In this document: piece after piece, positions 27,552-40,192 of the stretch
Numbering within the stretch: the stretch's first letter is position 1
Layout: every line of letters starts with the position of its first letter
Assembly: GCF_051106095.1 (NCBI RefSeq)
Contig: NC_135789.1
Span: 23,927,764-23,991,763, forward strand
Length of the DNA: 64,000 nucleotides
Direction of reading: 5' to 3'
From: Pogona vitticeps
Lineage: Eukaryota > Chordata > Lepidosauria > Squamata > Agamidae
The notes under the pieces: model-generated
Seen by the model: only the letters and a program-made list of their open reading frames with translations
What the model was told of the DNA's origin: nothing
Database searches by the model: none
Program-made: the position numbers and the translations under genes

Positions 27552-27790
27552 CAGAAGATGCTGGTGGGTGTAGCTGGCTATGCAGCAGGTTGCCAATACT
27601 GAAGTGGAGACACCTGTCGGACTTTTGGGAAAAAGAGGGAAACTGGGACTGGTTCTTGGTGGATTCCAATCTGGTGATCCTCTTTGGAAGAGCTGGCAGC
27701 TGGCCTCTTGTTCAAGTCAAAAACACAGGTTGTTGATAAATTAAAACATGAGAAATATGTCTGTGTATTTATGTCACCAGAAAATATGTA

Positions 27791-28204
27791 CAGTGGTGCC
27801 TCGCTTAGCAATCGCTCCATTGAGCGACGAAATCGCTTAGCGACTGAGTTTTTGCGATTGCAAAAGCGATCGCTTTGCGATAGTCCCTATGGGTTTTTCC
27901 CGCTTTGCAATGATCGCGGGGAAGCGATCATGGCAAAGCGACCCTTTTTTAACAGCTGATCAGCGCTTTCAGAATGGCCACTGGGAAAACAAAATGGCCG
28001 CCTGCTGTGTTTCCTCGCTTTAGAGGCACCGAAAATGGACGCCCTTATGGAGGATCTTCGCTTAAAGGTTAGTTTTTAGCCCATAGGAACACATTAATCG
28101 CGTTTTAATGCGTTTCTATGGGTGTTTTAATATTGCTTAGCGATGAAATCGCTTAGCAACGTTTTTCCCGAAACGGATTAACGTCGCTAAGCGAGGCACC
28201 ACTG
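27791..28204. mobile_element. TcMar-Tigger-like MITE, 'CAGTGGTGCCTCGCTTAGC' family, 414 bp
   Basis: Same terminal repeats as 21,798-22,503 (CAGTGGTGCCTCGCTTAGC and GCTAAGCGAGGCACCACTG), flanked by TA (27,789-27,790 and 28,205-28,206), but with a different inside. It lies about 50 bp past the likely RAD51D poly(A) signal. Confidence 0.85.
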
Positions 28205-28206
28205 TA

Positions 28207-28580
28207 TTTGTTTACAGATCCACCAAATGAGAAGCCAGAGGATGTGCTGGGTATTTAATTATCGTTTTGTGCCCAAATCTAACTTTCACATGCTGGACGA
28301 GCTCGCCAGATGGAGCGGAAGAAATCAAAGTTATTAGATTTCTCAACATCGGGAAAGACTTTATGTTTTCCCTTTCTATGTGGCTGAGGTATAAAATCCA
28401 AGTTTCTTTTAGAAGGGGATCTCTAGATTGCCATCTGGGGACCCCTATTTGAGAACCACCGGTGAGGGCAGACAGGAAAAATTACATTTTGTAGATTACA
28501 ATTTCTGGATTCTGTTATCCAGCATGGTGACCATGCAGGCTGGCTAGCAGATATTCCAGGTGAATAAGCAAAGACCAAGA
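28207..28580. other. Intergenic stretch, nothing recognised
   Basis: No exon and no named repeat found between the MITE and the L2 copy. Confidence 0.4.
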
Positions 28581-28584
28581 AATC

Positions 28585-29093
28585 ATGAAACACCTAATGT
28601 GTAGAAAGCTGGAATATTCCCACTTCAAAGTGTTAATGCTTACATATAAAGCCCTAAACGGTTTAGGACCTCGATACTTGGCGGAATGCTTACTCCCAAC
28701 TAGCTCTACCCGTGTCATCCGCGCTAGCCAGGAGATGAGGCTGAGGAGCCTGACGCCAAGGGAGGCCCGGAAGGAAAGAACTAGATACCGGGCCTTCTCG
28801 GCGGTGGCTCCTTGCCTCTGGAATAACCTACCTCTGGAGATTCACGCTGCACCCTCGCTGGGTACTTTTAAGAACCAACTAAAAACGTGGATGTATAGGC
28901 AGGCCTTCCCTTCCAGTTAATTCCTGTCCTCTTTCCTTTTTTTTCTCTTTATTTGATTTATTTTGTATTTTTCCCATTGCAAAATCATTTAATTAATTAA
29001 TTGTTATAAATTTTTCTTGAACTTGTTATGTTTTGTGTTGTAAGCCGCCTAGAGCGGTCGAAATGACTAGATAGGCGGGGTATAAATACAATC

Positions 29094-29172
<79 letters not shown>
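28585..29172 (+). repeat. L2-clade LINE 3' end with (ATA)n tail
   Basis: A 111-codon open frame encodes the L2 C-terminus: MLTYKALNGLGPRYLAECL, LRSLTPREARKERTRYRAFS and CLWNNLPLEIHAAPSLGTFK. The tail gccgcctagagcggtcg..ggcggggtataaat runs into about 78 bp of perfect ATA/AAT repeat. It is the youngest-looking L2 in the window. Confidence 0.85.
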
Positions 29173-29174
<2 letters not shown>

Positions 29175-30070
29175 CTGACAGTGAAAGGTAAGACAAACAG
29201 GGAGGGATGAACTTTTTGAGATGGAATATTTTCGAGGACGTTTTGGAAGCAGCCACAGTTTTCTTTAATCCTGCTGGCTGAGGAGTTGGAATAGCCACGA
29301 GGATGCCTGATTTCCAGCACAAGAGGAATGAAAAGAAGAAAAACAGAAATCTTACCTTAAATAAATCCTGGCCAGCGTTTCCTGTGAGTTTCCCCTGATT
29401 ACAAATCTGCGTCCTTTCGCGTATGAACGAAGCCATAGTCTAGGAGGAGAAGAAGGGAAATGAAGAAGTAAGCTTTTAATGATTTCTTTCATTGTCACAT
29501 GCCCACCATTATTACAACCATCTTTGCAAAACTGTTTGCTGAAATAGAGGACTGTGTGGATACACACCGGATATGTGGACCCAGTGCTACTGTCTTTGCG
29601 TGAAACCTAAACTGTCTTTACTACTTGTTCATTAGTTTCGACTCCACCCTCCATATTATTATGTAATCCCTTCACGATTATTTACAGCTCCCTTTCCATG
29701 ATAGATATAATTTCCTTTTGGAGTTTACATGAGTTATAAAACCTTTAAACTATTCGACACAGGGAGGCCAGTCATATGTGTGTGTGTGTGTGTACACACA
29801 CATATTATTAGTTTTATATAAGATATATACATACACATGGGAAGTGTGTATATATCTTTCATAATATCTTACCCTTTATCCCAGCCTGTAAATTAAGTCC
29901 CTCTCCATATTTACTAGCTTGCAATTATTTTATTTCTCAGTTTTTGCCAGTTTGGTGTGTATTTAAGCTGACAAAATACAATACTTTGGTTTAATGACTG
30001 GCCTCCCTGTCTCTCTCTTTCTCTCCGGGGCCTTTTTTGAGGGTGGGTATGAGTGGCAACAAGGAAAGAA
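29175..30070. other. Intergenic stretch, nothing recognised
   Basis: Contains a short GT run near 29,778-29,792 and AT-rich sequence. No exon found. Confidence 0.4.
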
Positions 30071-30073
30071 ATA

Positions 30074-30584
30074 CAGTCAACCCTCGACTTACAAACGGCT
30101 CTAGTTACAAACATTTCGACTTACAAACCGCTCTGATAGAAAAATATTGACTCGACTTGCAAACTTAGATTCAAGTTACAAACCGAAAAAAACACACGGG
30201 ACGAACCGAAAAGGGGGAAAAAAAGTGGGAGAGGCATTCTGGCTTGCAAAGCCTGGGTCAGTCAGCACAACATGCTTTAAAACATGCTTTAAAATTGGCT
30301 TCGTTGGAAAAAAAAGATTTCAAAAGTGCTTTTAAAACTGTTCCCCGCCTCCCCCCTCCTTTCCTGAACTTTTCTTGACCTAAGAAAAAAAGAAAAAATA
30401 TCCCCCTCTAGTGGCAAAAGGTGGAATAGCAGCTTCCCATTAGTTTCTATGGACGGAAAAGAGCAGATATGGATTAAATGGTTTTCAATGTCTTCCTATG
30501 GGAAATGCAGATTCGACCTACAAACTTTTCGACTTACAAACTGCCTTCCAATACAGATTAAGTTTGTAAGTCGAGGCCCCACTG
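30074..30584. mobile_element. TcMar-Tigger-like MITE, 'CAGTCAACCCTCGACTTACAAAC' family, 511 bp
   Basis: Ends CAGTCAACCCTCGACTTAC and TTGTAAGTCGAGGCCCCACTG, flanked by TA (30,072-30,073 and 30,585-30,586). The inside repeats the motif (gacttacaaa) near both ends. Related to 22,526-22,786. Confidence 0.82.
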
Positions 30585-31009
30585 TATTTCCGCTGAAGGC
30601 AGGAAGCCTGTAAATAAATAAATAAATAAATCTTGAAGCAGTAAAGGTGGGCCTGAGTGTGCTTGCTTGCTTGCTTCGACCTCTTCCCGCCTGGTCCCTT
30701 CTGTGAGGCGCCTTATTTATTTATTTATTTTTTAATTTTTTATTTGATTTATATCCCGCCCATCTGGTATATTTATACCACTCTGACCCTGCAGGCAAAG
30801 ATGCCCAGGAAGGGGCTGGGAGGGCTTTGTGTTTTTTGTTTTTATTCCTTCTATGCCAGCCGCTCTGGGAGCTTTTAAAGAATCATGGTCAGGCAGAGGA
30901 GCGCAGCAGCCATACTTCCAACAAATAACATCGATATTCTATTTTCTTGCACTTCTAGTGCTCCTTCCCTCAGGGTGAGATTCGAACTCGCGACCTCTTA
31001 ACTTTCCCT

Positions 31010-31375
31010 CCCGCCATCTCCCCTCTTCCGAGGTGAGGGGAGCCGCTACTTCCGCTCCTCGCGCGCCTTGCTAGCCTTCCCGACTCTATGGCTGCCTCCC
31101 GTCGCCATGGTAGCGGTGAGGAGGATTCCTCCAATGAGGTGCCGCTTCGTTTTTCTCTCCTCATTCCCCCCCCCTCTCCGGACAGCCCCGTCCCCTTCGT
31201 TGCCACAGCAGCGGGTGCCGCTTGCTGAGAGCGGAGGGGGCGGGAGCTCGGGGAAAGGGCGGGGCGTACCTCAAGCCCCGCCCCTACATGTAGCTCGCTG
31301 GGTCAGTGGAAGCCGAGACGTTGGCGGAGGAGGACGCGCGGCCTGGTGCCGCGGAGGGGGAAGCAGGGGTGAGTT
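31010..31375 (+). promoter_or_regulatory. RFFL: CpG-island promoter and untranslated first exon of RFFL
   Basis: The only dense CG-rich block in the window, with ETS-like CTTCCG motifs (about 31,026 and 31,050) and no TATA box. A likely first exon ends at 31,368 (gaagcaggg, then GTGAGT). Another possible short exon ends at GTAGCG|GTGAGG (about 31,114). Position upstream of RFFL on the plus strand and lack of a coding frame argue for a 5' untranslated exon. Transcription start not determined. Confidence 0.6.
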
Positions 31376-33651
31376 TTGGGGTGGGGTAAGGGTTGCTGCC
31401 CTAAAAGGGGTGTTATTGGGGGGGGATCTTGGAGAGAGGGTTCTTAAACTGGACAAGTTCAGGCGAAGAGAAGGCTTTAAATTTGCTTTCTGGACTACAA
31501 CTCCTAGAATGCCCTGCTGTGGGGGGATTGTGGGGGTTGTAGTCCCAGTGTTCCTTGCGGCCACAAATGGCAAGCTTCATGGAGGGCCATGGTGGGCTGT
31601 CCCATCAGGCAGGGCTGGACTGCAACCCCCCATTAACCCCAGCCTTCCTGCTGGCCACTTTGGAGGGGGGCACATGGGTGTTGTAGTTCAGCTGTCTTTG
31701 GTGTGTAGGGCCATAGTAATGCCCGTGGTAATGAGGTAGGTGTAAAGGCTAATCAAATTTTTTTATGTATGGGTGGGTTTGTTTTTTGGAGGAAGTTTGA
31801 AATTTGTGGGTTTATTTTAACGTCCGAGTTGTTCTCATGAGGAGAGACTTCAAAATCTGTTTTGCTGTGGTTGTGAATTAAGGCGGTAATTAAGGGAGAG
31901 GGCTAATTAGAACTGGGTGCTCTTTTTGGGGGAGCATCTCCTATGTCAGATAGGTAGTGTTGTGTAGCAGTTAAGGCTACAACTGCCTTGTTGATCAGTC
32001 CAGAATTTTGCTTCTGTTCCGCACAAAACTTTGGCCTTGTCCCGCCTTGTCAAGTTGTTGTGAGCTAAGAGAGGATAGTGGGGCGTAACCGTGCTGCTTG
32101 GAGGTGCAAATCTATCAGTGTAATTAATAAAGCGGCAAATAACGTTGAGGAAATATGGAGGGGTGATGCAATTATGGATATTTCTATTTTATGGGGGAAT
32201 CCTTCTGTTTTGGGGTGGTGGAGGCAGAAAGAGTGTGTGATTCTATGGAAGGTTTTAGGGAGGTTTAAGCTTTCCTTGGAAAAGGGGAAAAGCTGAGCAG
32301 AGTTTATGGGGCTGGGGTTATGGGGTGGCATTGAAGAAACTGTCTGGTTAGTTGTGCTAAATCAGGGTGGGGAAGCTGGGAAGTTTGTTGCAGGAAAAAG
32401 TTAAATTTTACCCCCTTTTTTGGGGGGGGAGTAAATGTTATTTTATTTTTTAATTGGGGAACAGAAGATCATTAAGGATGGCGAAGGAAGAGGTTTACGG
32501 ACAAAATAGGAACCACTGCTTTGAACAGGGAGATTTGGGAATAGAAGAAAGCAGACAGCCAGATAATTTTTTTAAACAGAGGAAAGAGGTACCCCGTCTT
32601 GTGTATTCAATCCAAGTGGAAAATACAAGCGGTTACTTTATGGAACCATTAAAATGTCATTAAGTAGGGCCATCTTTTAGATCCGACAGGACTCTTCGCC
32701 AGGCTGGTCACGGCAGAGCTTTTTTTGGAGGGGCTGCAAGCAGTAGCGGGAAAAAAAAATCCTGGCTAAGAAAAAAAAGATGCCTAGGAAGGGGTCGGGA
32801 GGGTGAGGAGCGAGGAAACCCAGGCCGGGATTTGGGGCCAAGAGGAAAAGGCACCCTGAGAGATGCGAGGAGCTATGGAAGCTACCCCTGGGAGCATCGT
32901 CAGGCTCGGATTCAGGAGAGGGGGCTTCGAGAGAACCCCAGTTAAGGGAGAAGCCCATTCAATCAGGGCTTAAATCAGGAATTTTGGAGTGGGGGGGCAG
33001 GAAAAGGAACCACCAGGAAGGCAGAAATATCGATGGGAGGTTTAGCTCCTCTCTCCTTTTCCCGGGGATCCCTGGCCGTTTTATGTGCTGCACCGGGAAG
33101 GTTTCAGATGATTCATGTTGTGACATTGGAAGGAAGTGTTTATCCAGTGTGTGTGTATTTCTTGGCAGGCGCGAACCCTCCGGAGCAGGGCCTGAGATGC
33201 CAGCTTTCATTGCCTTCCCCTCTTCCACGCGGCACTTCCACCTCCAGAGAGCTGAGCATTCGGCCTCCGGGTGCCAGAAAGAAAAGTTTGACAACGTGCA
33301 AGGAGGGGGTCCGAAGTTGTACGTCTGCTTTGTGTCCCGGCTGCTGCAGCAGCCTGGGTTTGCATCAGGGTGATCTGAATGGCCCCTGGGGGGCCTGGCT
33401 TGTTGTTGTGTTGCCGAATACACATACACACACAGTCAAAACGGGTGGGTTAAGGAATGACGTGTGAAATCCTGATTTGGCATTGCCTGGAACAGCTGGA
33501 TAGTGCTTGTTATTTACCCGGTGCTGGTTGGTTCAGCTTCCTGCTGCCTTTGTGTGGCTTGTCATATGTGATATGACACTTATTTTATTGCATCTGAGAG
33601 ACCTGGCTTGTGATCCATGGACTTTCACAGTGAATTAAGTCTTTAAGGTTC

Positions 33652-33682
<31 letters not shown>

Positions 33683-36600
33683 TCCTTCTTTCCTTCTTTC
33701 TTTCCTTCCTTCCTTCTTTCCTTCTTTCTTTCTTCCTTTCTCCTTGCTAAAGAAACAGACTCATCTGGAAACCACTGTGAAAACTTTCTAGTTCGCTCTT
33801 CTGTTCAAACTATGTTTTTAGTTGCTAGAATGAGTCCCCGGCTCCAAATGAAAATATTTTTGCTGCCATTTCCGTTTCAGGAGCCGGTGAAGAAATGAGC
33901 TTCTTTAAAAAAGGAAAGAAAGCCCATCAAGGCGCCCTGGGAGTTTTGAGGAGGGGTGTGGCTGTGTGACTCATCAGGTTATAGTGAGTTGTAAGGGGGA
34001 AAAACACCCACCCCCTTTTGTCTCGTGTTTCTCTTGCTCTGATATCACTCAAGGCAAACATTGATTAGAGAAATTCTTTTCGTCCTGGGTAAGGACTGCT
34101 TTGTAGGCAAATTCCTCCACCTTTCCCCCCAATCTGGTACCCTCAAAGGCCGATCATCCTCAGCTGGCAGGCTGGTGAGTGGGTTTTGCTGGCTGGGGGC
34201 GATGGGGGTTGTGATCCAGCGCTGACAAGAGAGCACTGGGTGTTTTTGGGAAGCGAAGACCTGGCCTGTTGGGATTTTCAACCGGCCCCGTTTCCTGCAA
34301 AGGAAGGAAGTTTTGGTCGAGTCTGGCTTTCCATTATTGCAAAAGCGAAACGGCCGTAACCCTCCCCCCCCAAAAAAATACTGTATGGACCTTTAAGAGG
34401 AAAACATATATTTAAGTTGGATGATGGTCATGTTTTTAGTCCGACTTCATTCTGAAGGATTTGAGTTTGAGGGGGGTGCTCTGAATAAATGTGTTAGCCT
34501 TAAAGATGCCACAGTTCTTAAAGGTACTTCCCTTCTCTCTCTCTCTTGATCTCTCTCTTTTTTTAAAATTGTTTTTGCCGAAACAGCCCAGCCCACCTTC
34601 CTTCTGGTCCACTTGCTCTTACTGTGCCGGTATCTGACTTCAGGATCTTTCTTGCTGCATATTTAGTTGCCACTGCCCTCTAATTGCGGTTGAAATACTG
34701 TTTGAGAAAAGACGATGGGCTTCCGTTCAGAAGCCCAGCCGTTCTTTCGGCCACCGGGTTTGATTTCACACAAGCTTTGGGGCCCGGAAGGAAGCCTCTT
34801 GTTCAGAGTGAGAGAGGGAGGTTTCAGAAAGTAAGAGTTGAATAAAAGTGGTTCACGATTTCTCCAGGAACTGGTGAAACCTTGCCTTGGGTGAGTCATC
34901 CTGCTCTAAATTGTGCTTGCAGAGAGTTAATATTTTCTAGTTCGGCATTGAGTGGCCGGGGGTGTAACTGACATTGCACGGCTCTGTATCCTTTGCACTA
35001 AGCAGAGTGGATAAAAATCAGTGATTTAAAAAAGAAAAATTAAATTGATTTCCATCAGGATTTCAGTAAAAAATGCAGGAGCAGGTGATACCTTTATGGG
35101 ACCAAACAAAAGAAAGAAACAGCGAGCTTTGGATGATAATTCATCGTCCTCAGGCTGAGCACTGAGTTCTTGGGGACGGTTCCAAAATGATGTGCTTTTA
35201 TTAAAGTCCCAAAGTCTTAATTTTAAAAAGTAATTTTTTTTTTAAAAAAAGAAGGGTTTAAAAGGATTCAAACCACCCATCCGCTGTTTCCCATTCTTAA
35301 ACATATCTGTAGACGTCTGCTTAGCTCGCTGCCCAGAAAATCCAGGTTTATTTTTTTCAATTAAATCAAAAATCCACCTTGGGACACAAGAAATAAAAAT
35401 GGTGGGATGTCTCTCCTTAAATCTCTGTGCCAGCTTTTTACCTGGTTTCGGGGCCAGCAAAAACTGGCTGTTGCATAGCATTACTTCCTGTGTCTTTCCA
35501 CCTCTTTTCCTTTTTAACTTTTTTTCCGGGAAGACGTTTTGCCTGGCTTGTGTGTCACGAATGCAGTCAAAAAATTCCCGTTTGGTTTATCCTGCCCCCT
35601 ATTCCTCGTGTCAAATTTTAGATGCTAAGCCTTCTCTGTGCAAGGGGTGGGTCGGTTCGCCTTGTGCTGAGCGCTTTTAGTAATAATATCCCACCCAAAG
35701 GTGCCAATCTGGTCTTTGTTTCAGCTTGTAATCGGTCCCGTCCCCCCTCTTATTCTGGACCCCCTTCCTCCCCATCAGCCACAGTGAGCGGGACTCTTGG
35801 CTCAGAGAGGATGGGAATTGTAGTTGAAAAGACAGGAAGGCTGTAGGGCTGCATTTCCTTACTCGGAAAGTGTAGGGATGCGAGAGCTAAAGATTTAAAA
35901 GAGTGTTGCTGGAAGGGCTTTTGTCTTTTTTTTGAAAAAATCATGCTTTATCGTTTTAGCCCGGCTGGGGACACACGAAGCTGCGCAGCTGGTAATACTT
36001 GCACAGTCGAAGCAACAGCACGGTGCCTTTCTGTCTTTCCTTTTCCCCCAGGATCCGAACATGTTTACGACGTATCCGTGTTGCGGAGCACGTGGTGTAA
36101 TTTTGCTGCGAGCTTTGCCCTCCGAACGATCAAGTCGAGTTCCTCCTTGGGTTTCGGTGTCACATAAATAAGGAAGGAGGGAAGGCCGGGCTCTTTCGTT
36201 TCAACTTTGATCTTTAGCCGGGAGGCAGCCTGGCACATGCGGCGTTTGTTTCCTCGGGGGTGGGGGGTGGGGGGAATTGCCGAGCTCCTCACTCAGGTGA
36301 GAGATTCCCCCAAGGAGGAAGCAGTTGAGTTGCTTGTTGGTTTGGTGGGATGAACCAACTCTAGGAGGCATTGTAAGAGACATGCCATGCATCGCACCCA
36401 AAATCTGATGTTTGCAGTTGATGATGGAATTGTTCAGGAGAAATGGGACAAAGAGTCTGGTCATTGTTACCTGTAATCGCTAAGAGTTTAAGGGGCCCTT
36501 GATGATCTACTGCTTTCCATTCCCCATGTATTGAAACTAGACAGGAGATATTCCTATTAATATCCTTGGGGGATGTGAATATCTGCACCACAGGTGCTTG

Positions 36601-36960
36601 GAAAGTCCAGTCTCTCTCTCCCCCCCCCCCAACAAACACTCCCCATGAACCGGCAGGTTTGATGGCTGTTCACCACACAGCGCATGCAACCAGTGTCATT
36701 CCCGTCCCGGAAGTACCCTGGTTGGTTTCTTCCCGGCAGAGCCGACTACTCCAGCATGGAGGTGGGATGACAAGATTCCACGCTCAGCTGTTGAACGGTC
36801 AGATGTGTGGGGAGGCGGGGAAGTGCCGGCCGGTTTACTTCTGCAATTGGTGCAATGGGAACGGGGCCGGCTGCACGCCCCACGTGCGGTGACCAGTAAT
36901 TGAACCTGCCAGTTTTTGATTGGGGAGGGGGAGAGAGACTGGACTTTACAGGCAACTGTG
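31376..36960 (+). other. RFFL intron 1, first part: few recognised repeats
   Basis: Apart from a (TTTC)n-rich run at 33,649-33,740 this stretch shows no clear exon or named transposon. It includes a motif pair at 31,493-31,546 (ACTACAACTCC... and ...GTTGTAGTCC) near the promoter. Confidence 0.45.
33649..33740. repeat. (TTTC)n / (TTCC)n microsatellite
   Basis: About 90 bp of TTTC units with TTCC variants. Confidence 0.93.
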
Positions 36961-36963
36961 ATG

Positions 36964-37295
36964 TCAGTCCCCTAGACTGCAAGGAGAATAAAGAGTCCCC
37001 TGGACTGCAAGGAGAACAAACCTATCAATTCTAAAGGAAATCAACCCTGAGTGTTCACTGGAAGGACAGATCCTGAAGCTGAGGCTCCAGTACTTTGGCC
37101 ATCTGATGAGAAGAGAAGACTCCTTGGAAAAGACCTTGATGTTAGGAAAGTGTGACGGCAAGAGGAGAAGGGGACGACAGAGGATGAGATGGCCGGACAG
37201 TGTCTGCGAAGCAACCAACATGAAATTGACAGACCTCCGGGAGGCAGTGGAAGATAGGAGGGCCTGGCGGACACGACTAAACGAACGAACGAATG
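36964..37295 (+). repeat. BovB (RTE) LINE 3' end
   Basis: Encodes the BovB C-terminus: [51 protein letters not shown] and LREAVEDRRAWR (first part read from the nucleotide sequence by similarity with the 43-kb copy). Ends in acgactaaacgaacgaacga. 5'-truncated. Confidence 0.9.
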
Positions 37296-37459
37296 TGATG
37301 TCACTATTTGTATTCCCAGGGATACAAATAAAAATATCCCATGTCTGATTGAAACCAGAAGCCAAATGCACAGTTACAAGATGGGGGGGGGGGATACTTG
37401 GCCCAGTGATACTACAAGTGTGAAGGGATATCGGAATGGTGGTAGAGCCAAAGCTGAAT

Positions 37460-37895
37460 AGGAGCCGATTCGGCTGCAAGAAAGGCCAGTGCGAATTTAG
37501 GATGCATTGACCAAAGAAGAGTCTCCAAATCCCGCGAGGTACTTGTTCCCCCTCAATTCAGCACTGGTTAGGCTCCATCTAGAGTCTTGTCTCCAGTTCT
37601 GGACACTTTAAGAAGGATGCCGACAAATTGGAGGAGGAGGGCAAGAAGGATGATGAGGGGACTGGAGACCAAGCCCGAGGAGGAAAGACTGAAAGGTCTG
37701 GGCATGTTTAATGTTGAAAAAAATAAGACCCCCCCCCTTAAAGGGGAGATGGGATAGCCCTTTTCAAAGACTTGAAAGGTGGTCCTATAGAGGAGGGGCA
37801 GGATCTGTTCTTGATCATCCCAGAGTGCAGGGCACGGCATAAAGGGCTAGAGCAACAGGAAGCCAGATTTCAGTTGAAAATCAGGAAAAACATGT
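37460..37895 (+). repeat. CR1 LINE 3' region
   Basis: Contains the CR1 signatures cttgtctccagttctggacac, gaggagggcaagaaggatgatgaggggactgga, gaggaaagactgaaaggtctggg and agggctagagcaacaggaagccag. Confidence 0.75.
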
Positions 37896-38074
37896 CTGTC
37901 GAGACCCTTCACCTGGAATATTCTGTGAATTTCTTATTGGAAATTAGAGGGGCAGCTTTAATTAAAAGGAAAAGTCGAAGAGACCCCAGATCTCCTCTGT
38001 ATGAATTATTTTCTGCAGTCTTGGGCTGAGAACCATTTGAGTCCCTGTTTTAGCGCCCAACCTTGGCTAAATAA

Positions 38075-38200
38075 ACCTTAGAACTACAGAGCTGGGAGGG
38101 GACCCTGTGGGGTCATCCAGTCCAGCCCCGTCAAGGAGGCCCAGTGGGGAACTGAACTCCCAACCTCTGGCTCGACAGCCAGAAGCTGATACCACCAGGC
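38075..38200 (-). mobile_element. Squamate tRNA-derived SINE ('ggttgggagttcgattcc' family), copy 1
   Basis: Reverse-strand copy: gggtcatccagtccagcccc, then actgaactcccaacctctggctcgacagcc (reversed tRNA B-box region). Copies also at 44,663-44,830, 61,183-61,320 and a stub at 39,586-39,622. Confidence 0.75.
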
Positions 38201-38811
38201 TGGATATCCTTAGTTTCAGAAACTCTGGGAAAGGAGCCGAAAGCCAGGCCGTGTGTCTGAACCGAGGTGGAAAGAGGTGGCTTGGTGCTGTGGCCATGAA
38301 GAAAGCAGGAAGGGGGTTCTGCTGGAGCCAACTCTGGCCCCAGGCTTTGTTGCAAGTGTGAGCTCCCCATTAGGAAAAAACGGTGCTCATCCAAAACGGG
38401 CGCTCAGTTCCATGCACGCTTGCACACTGCGTTGGCAAACTGGTCCATGTGCTAGCTGGGTCTCTTCCAGCTTGGCTCCTTGCTAAAAATTCTGGCGGAC
38501 GACGGACAGACTGGATCCCAGCTCTCCTCCGGCTGGGTGAGGTCCCCAGGCTGACGTTTTCCTTTTTGGCTTGAACAGGAGGTGCCGAAGGATGAAACCA
38601 AAACCTGTCATCGGCCAAACGCAGTCTCTGATAAGCAGCTGTTTTGTTCGACTCTGACCATCGCACTCTCTTCGGCCCTGCTTGCCTTCAGTGGCAGTCA
38701 CGCGCTGATGGCCCTGATCCTGCTACCCGATCTTGGGCTTCTCATTTGCACGGCATTGTCTTTACATCAGAATCAGGGTCCTCGATGTTCCCTTCCTGAC
38801 CGAACTAATCT

Positions 38812-38943
38812 GTGGTCCCCAACCTTGGGCCTCCACATGTTCTTGGACTACAACTCCCAGAAGCCTTCACCACCACCTCTACTGGCCAGGACTTCTGGGA
38901 GCTGAAGTCCAAGAACATCTGGAGGCCCAAGGTTGGGGACCAC
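38812..38943. mobile_element. Short hairpin element, hAT-like termini
   Basis: A 132-bp near-perfect inverted repeat: GTGGTCCCCAACCTTGGGCC opposite GGCCCAAGGTTGGGGACCAC, with ACTACAACTCCCAGAAG opposite CTTCTGGGAGCTGAAGT. CAGTGGTCCCCAACC is a known terminus type of hAT elements, but no clean 8-bp duplication is visible. Confidence 0.7.
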
Positions 38944-39173
38944 TAGGGATGCCCACCGTGGAGCCAGGGGGCACACACAGGGTTGCTGACACTGCCCTTC
39001 TTTGCCCAAACCCTGTTGCGCCCCCATGGGCACAACTCATGGTAGCAAATTGCCCCTTGTTAACAAATCACAGCCTGAAATTCTGGTTGTGCATTGAGCC
39101 ATCCACCACTGAGGTGCGACAAGGGCTTCCAGTTGATGACGCAGTACTCCATTACGCGACCGTTCCTTTCCTA

Positions 39174-39423
39174 CCATGTTTTCCCAAAAATAAGACAGGG
39201 CCGTATATTACTTTTTGCTCCAAACAACAACATTAGGGCTTATTTTCAGGGGATGTCTTATTTTTTTTTCATGTACCGCAATCTACATTGATTCAAGGGT
39301 GGAGAGCGGGGGTTTCACTTCACCGGGGCTTATTTTTGGGGGCCAGGGCTTATATGACAAGCATCCTGAAAAATCCTACTCAGGCTTCTTTTCAGGTTAG
39401 GTCTTATTTTCGGGAAAACAGGG
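39174..39423. mobile_element. TA-flanked MITE, 'CCATGTTTTCCCAAAAATAAG' family, copy 1
   Basis: Ends CCATGTTTTCCCAAAAATA and TTATTTTCGGGAAAACAGGG, flanked by TA (39,172-39,173 and 39,424-39,425), 250 bp. Internal GGGCTTATTTT..GG repeats. A second copy, 249 bp, is at 60,694-60,942. Confidence 0.75.
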
Positions 39424-40192
39424 TAGTGTTACCGAGCAGCAGGATTTGGGGCTTTTTAAAAGAAAGCTTGTAGCCTAATGAAGAGTCAAGTAACACCCCA
39501 AATCTTGTGCATCTTCCGCTTTTACAATTTGATAAGAATTGCCCAGAGGCAGATTTTGGAGTCCGGCTTTTGTCGTATTCCTATAGATGAACTCCCAACC
39601 TCTGGCTCGACAGCCAGAAGCTTTTAATTTCTACTGTTTTATTGTTTTTATTTCTCCCGGTGGGGTTGCAATCTTGCTTTTTCCCCACCCTTTTCCTCTC
39701 CCCCAGAATTCCCTGGGGATCTCTGCTCCGTGGTCTTGCATCGTGTCTCCTGTCTGCTTTCATATTCCCAGGAACCTTGTTCCTCTTCAAATTACCTAGC
39801 CCTGCTTCCGCAACCCCCCCCCCCGAGTCCATGGATTCCAGGGGTGGGCAGGGTGAACCGCTGATGCTATGGATGCCGTAGTGCAAACCGGAGGATGCTA
39901 CGCAACCTGTCTCTTGCGTTGCGTCTCTTGTTAGAGGCATTCCTGCCAGAATATAAATAGCAGCCGACGGCACTGCTATTTATCCGGCGTAGTCCTTTCC
40001 TTTCCTTACAGAAAACGCAGGGAGGTGAACAATCTATTGGGAATACACCCCCTTCCGAACCACGGACGGCAAGGACCTGAAACAATGAATTGCAAATGTT
40101 TGCTCAAGTACATATATTACCTGGGTGTTCTGTTTGTTTTATTTTATTGTATGGATCACCAACTTTCTTCTGGTTTAGAGGACCTAAGAGGG

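Noticed and set aside
30960-31010. tRNA-like T-arm (reverse of gattcgaactcgcgacctct)
   Set aside because: The T-arm has a mismatch and no acceptor stem or anticodon arm can be drawn; probably a SINE head remnant.
31068-31739. A 223-codon open frame over the CpG island
   Set aside because: GC-rich chance frame; it runs across the likely first-exon donor and has no protein similarity.
36065-36292. Open frame on the minus strand with a conserved-looking stretch (LIYVTPKPKEELDLIVRR)
   Set aside because: No recognised family, no matching second exon and no clear splice partners; it lies in RFFL intron 1. Left as unsupported.
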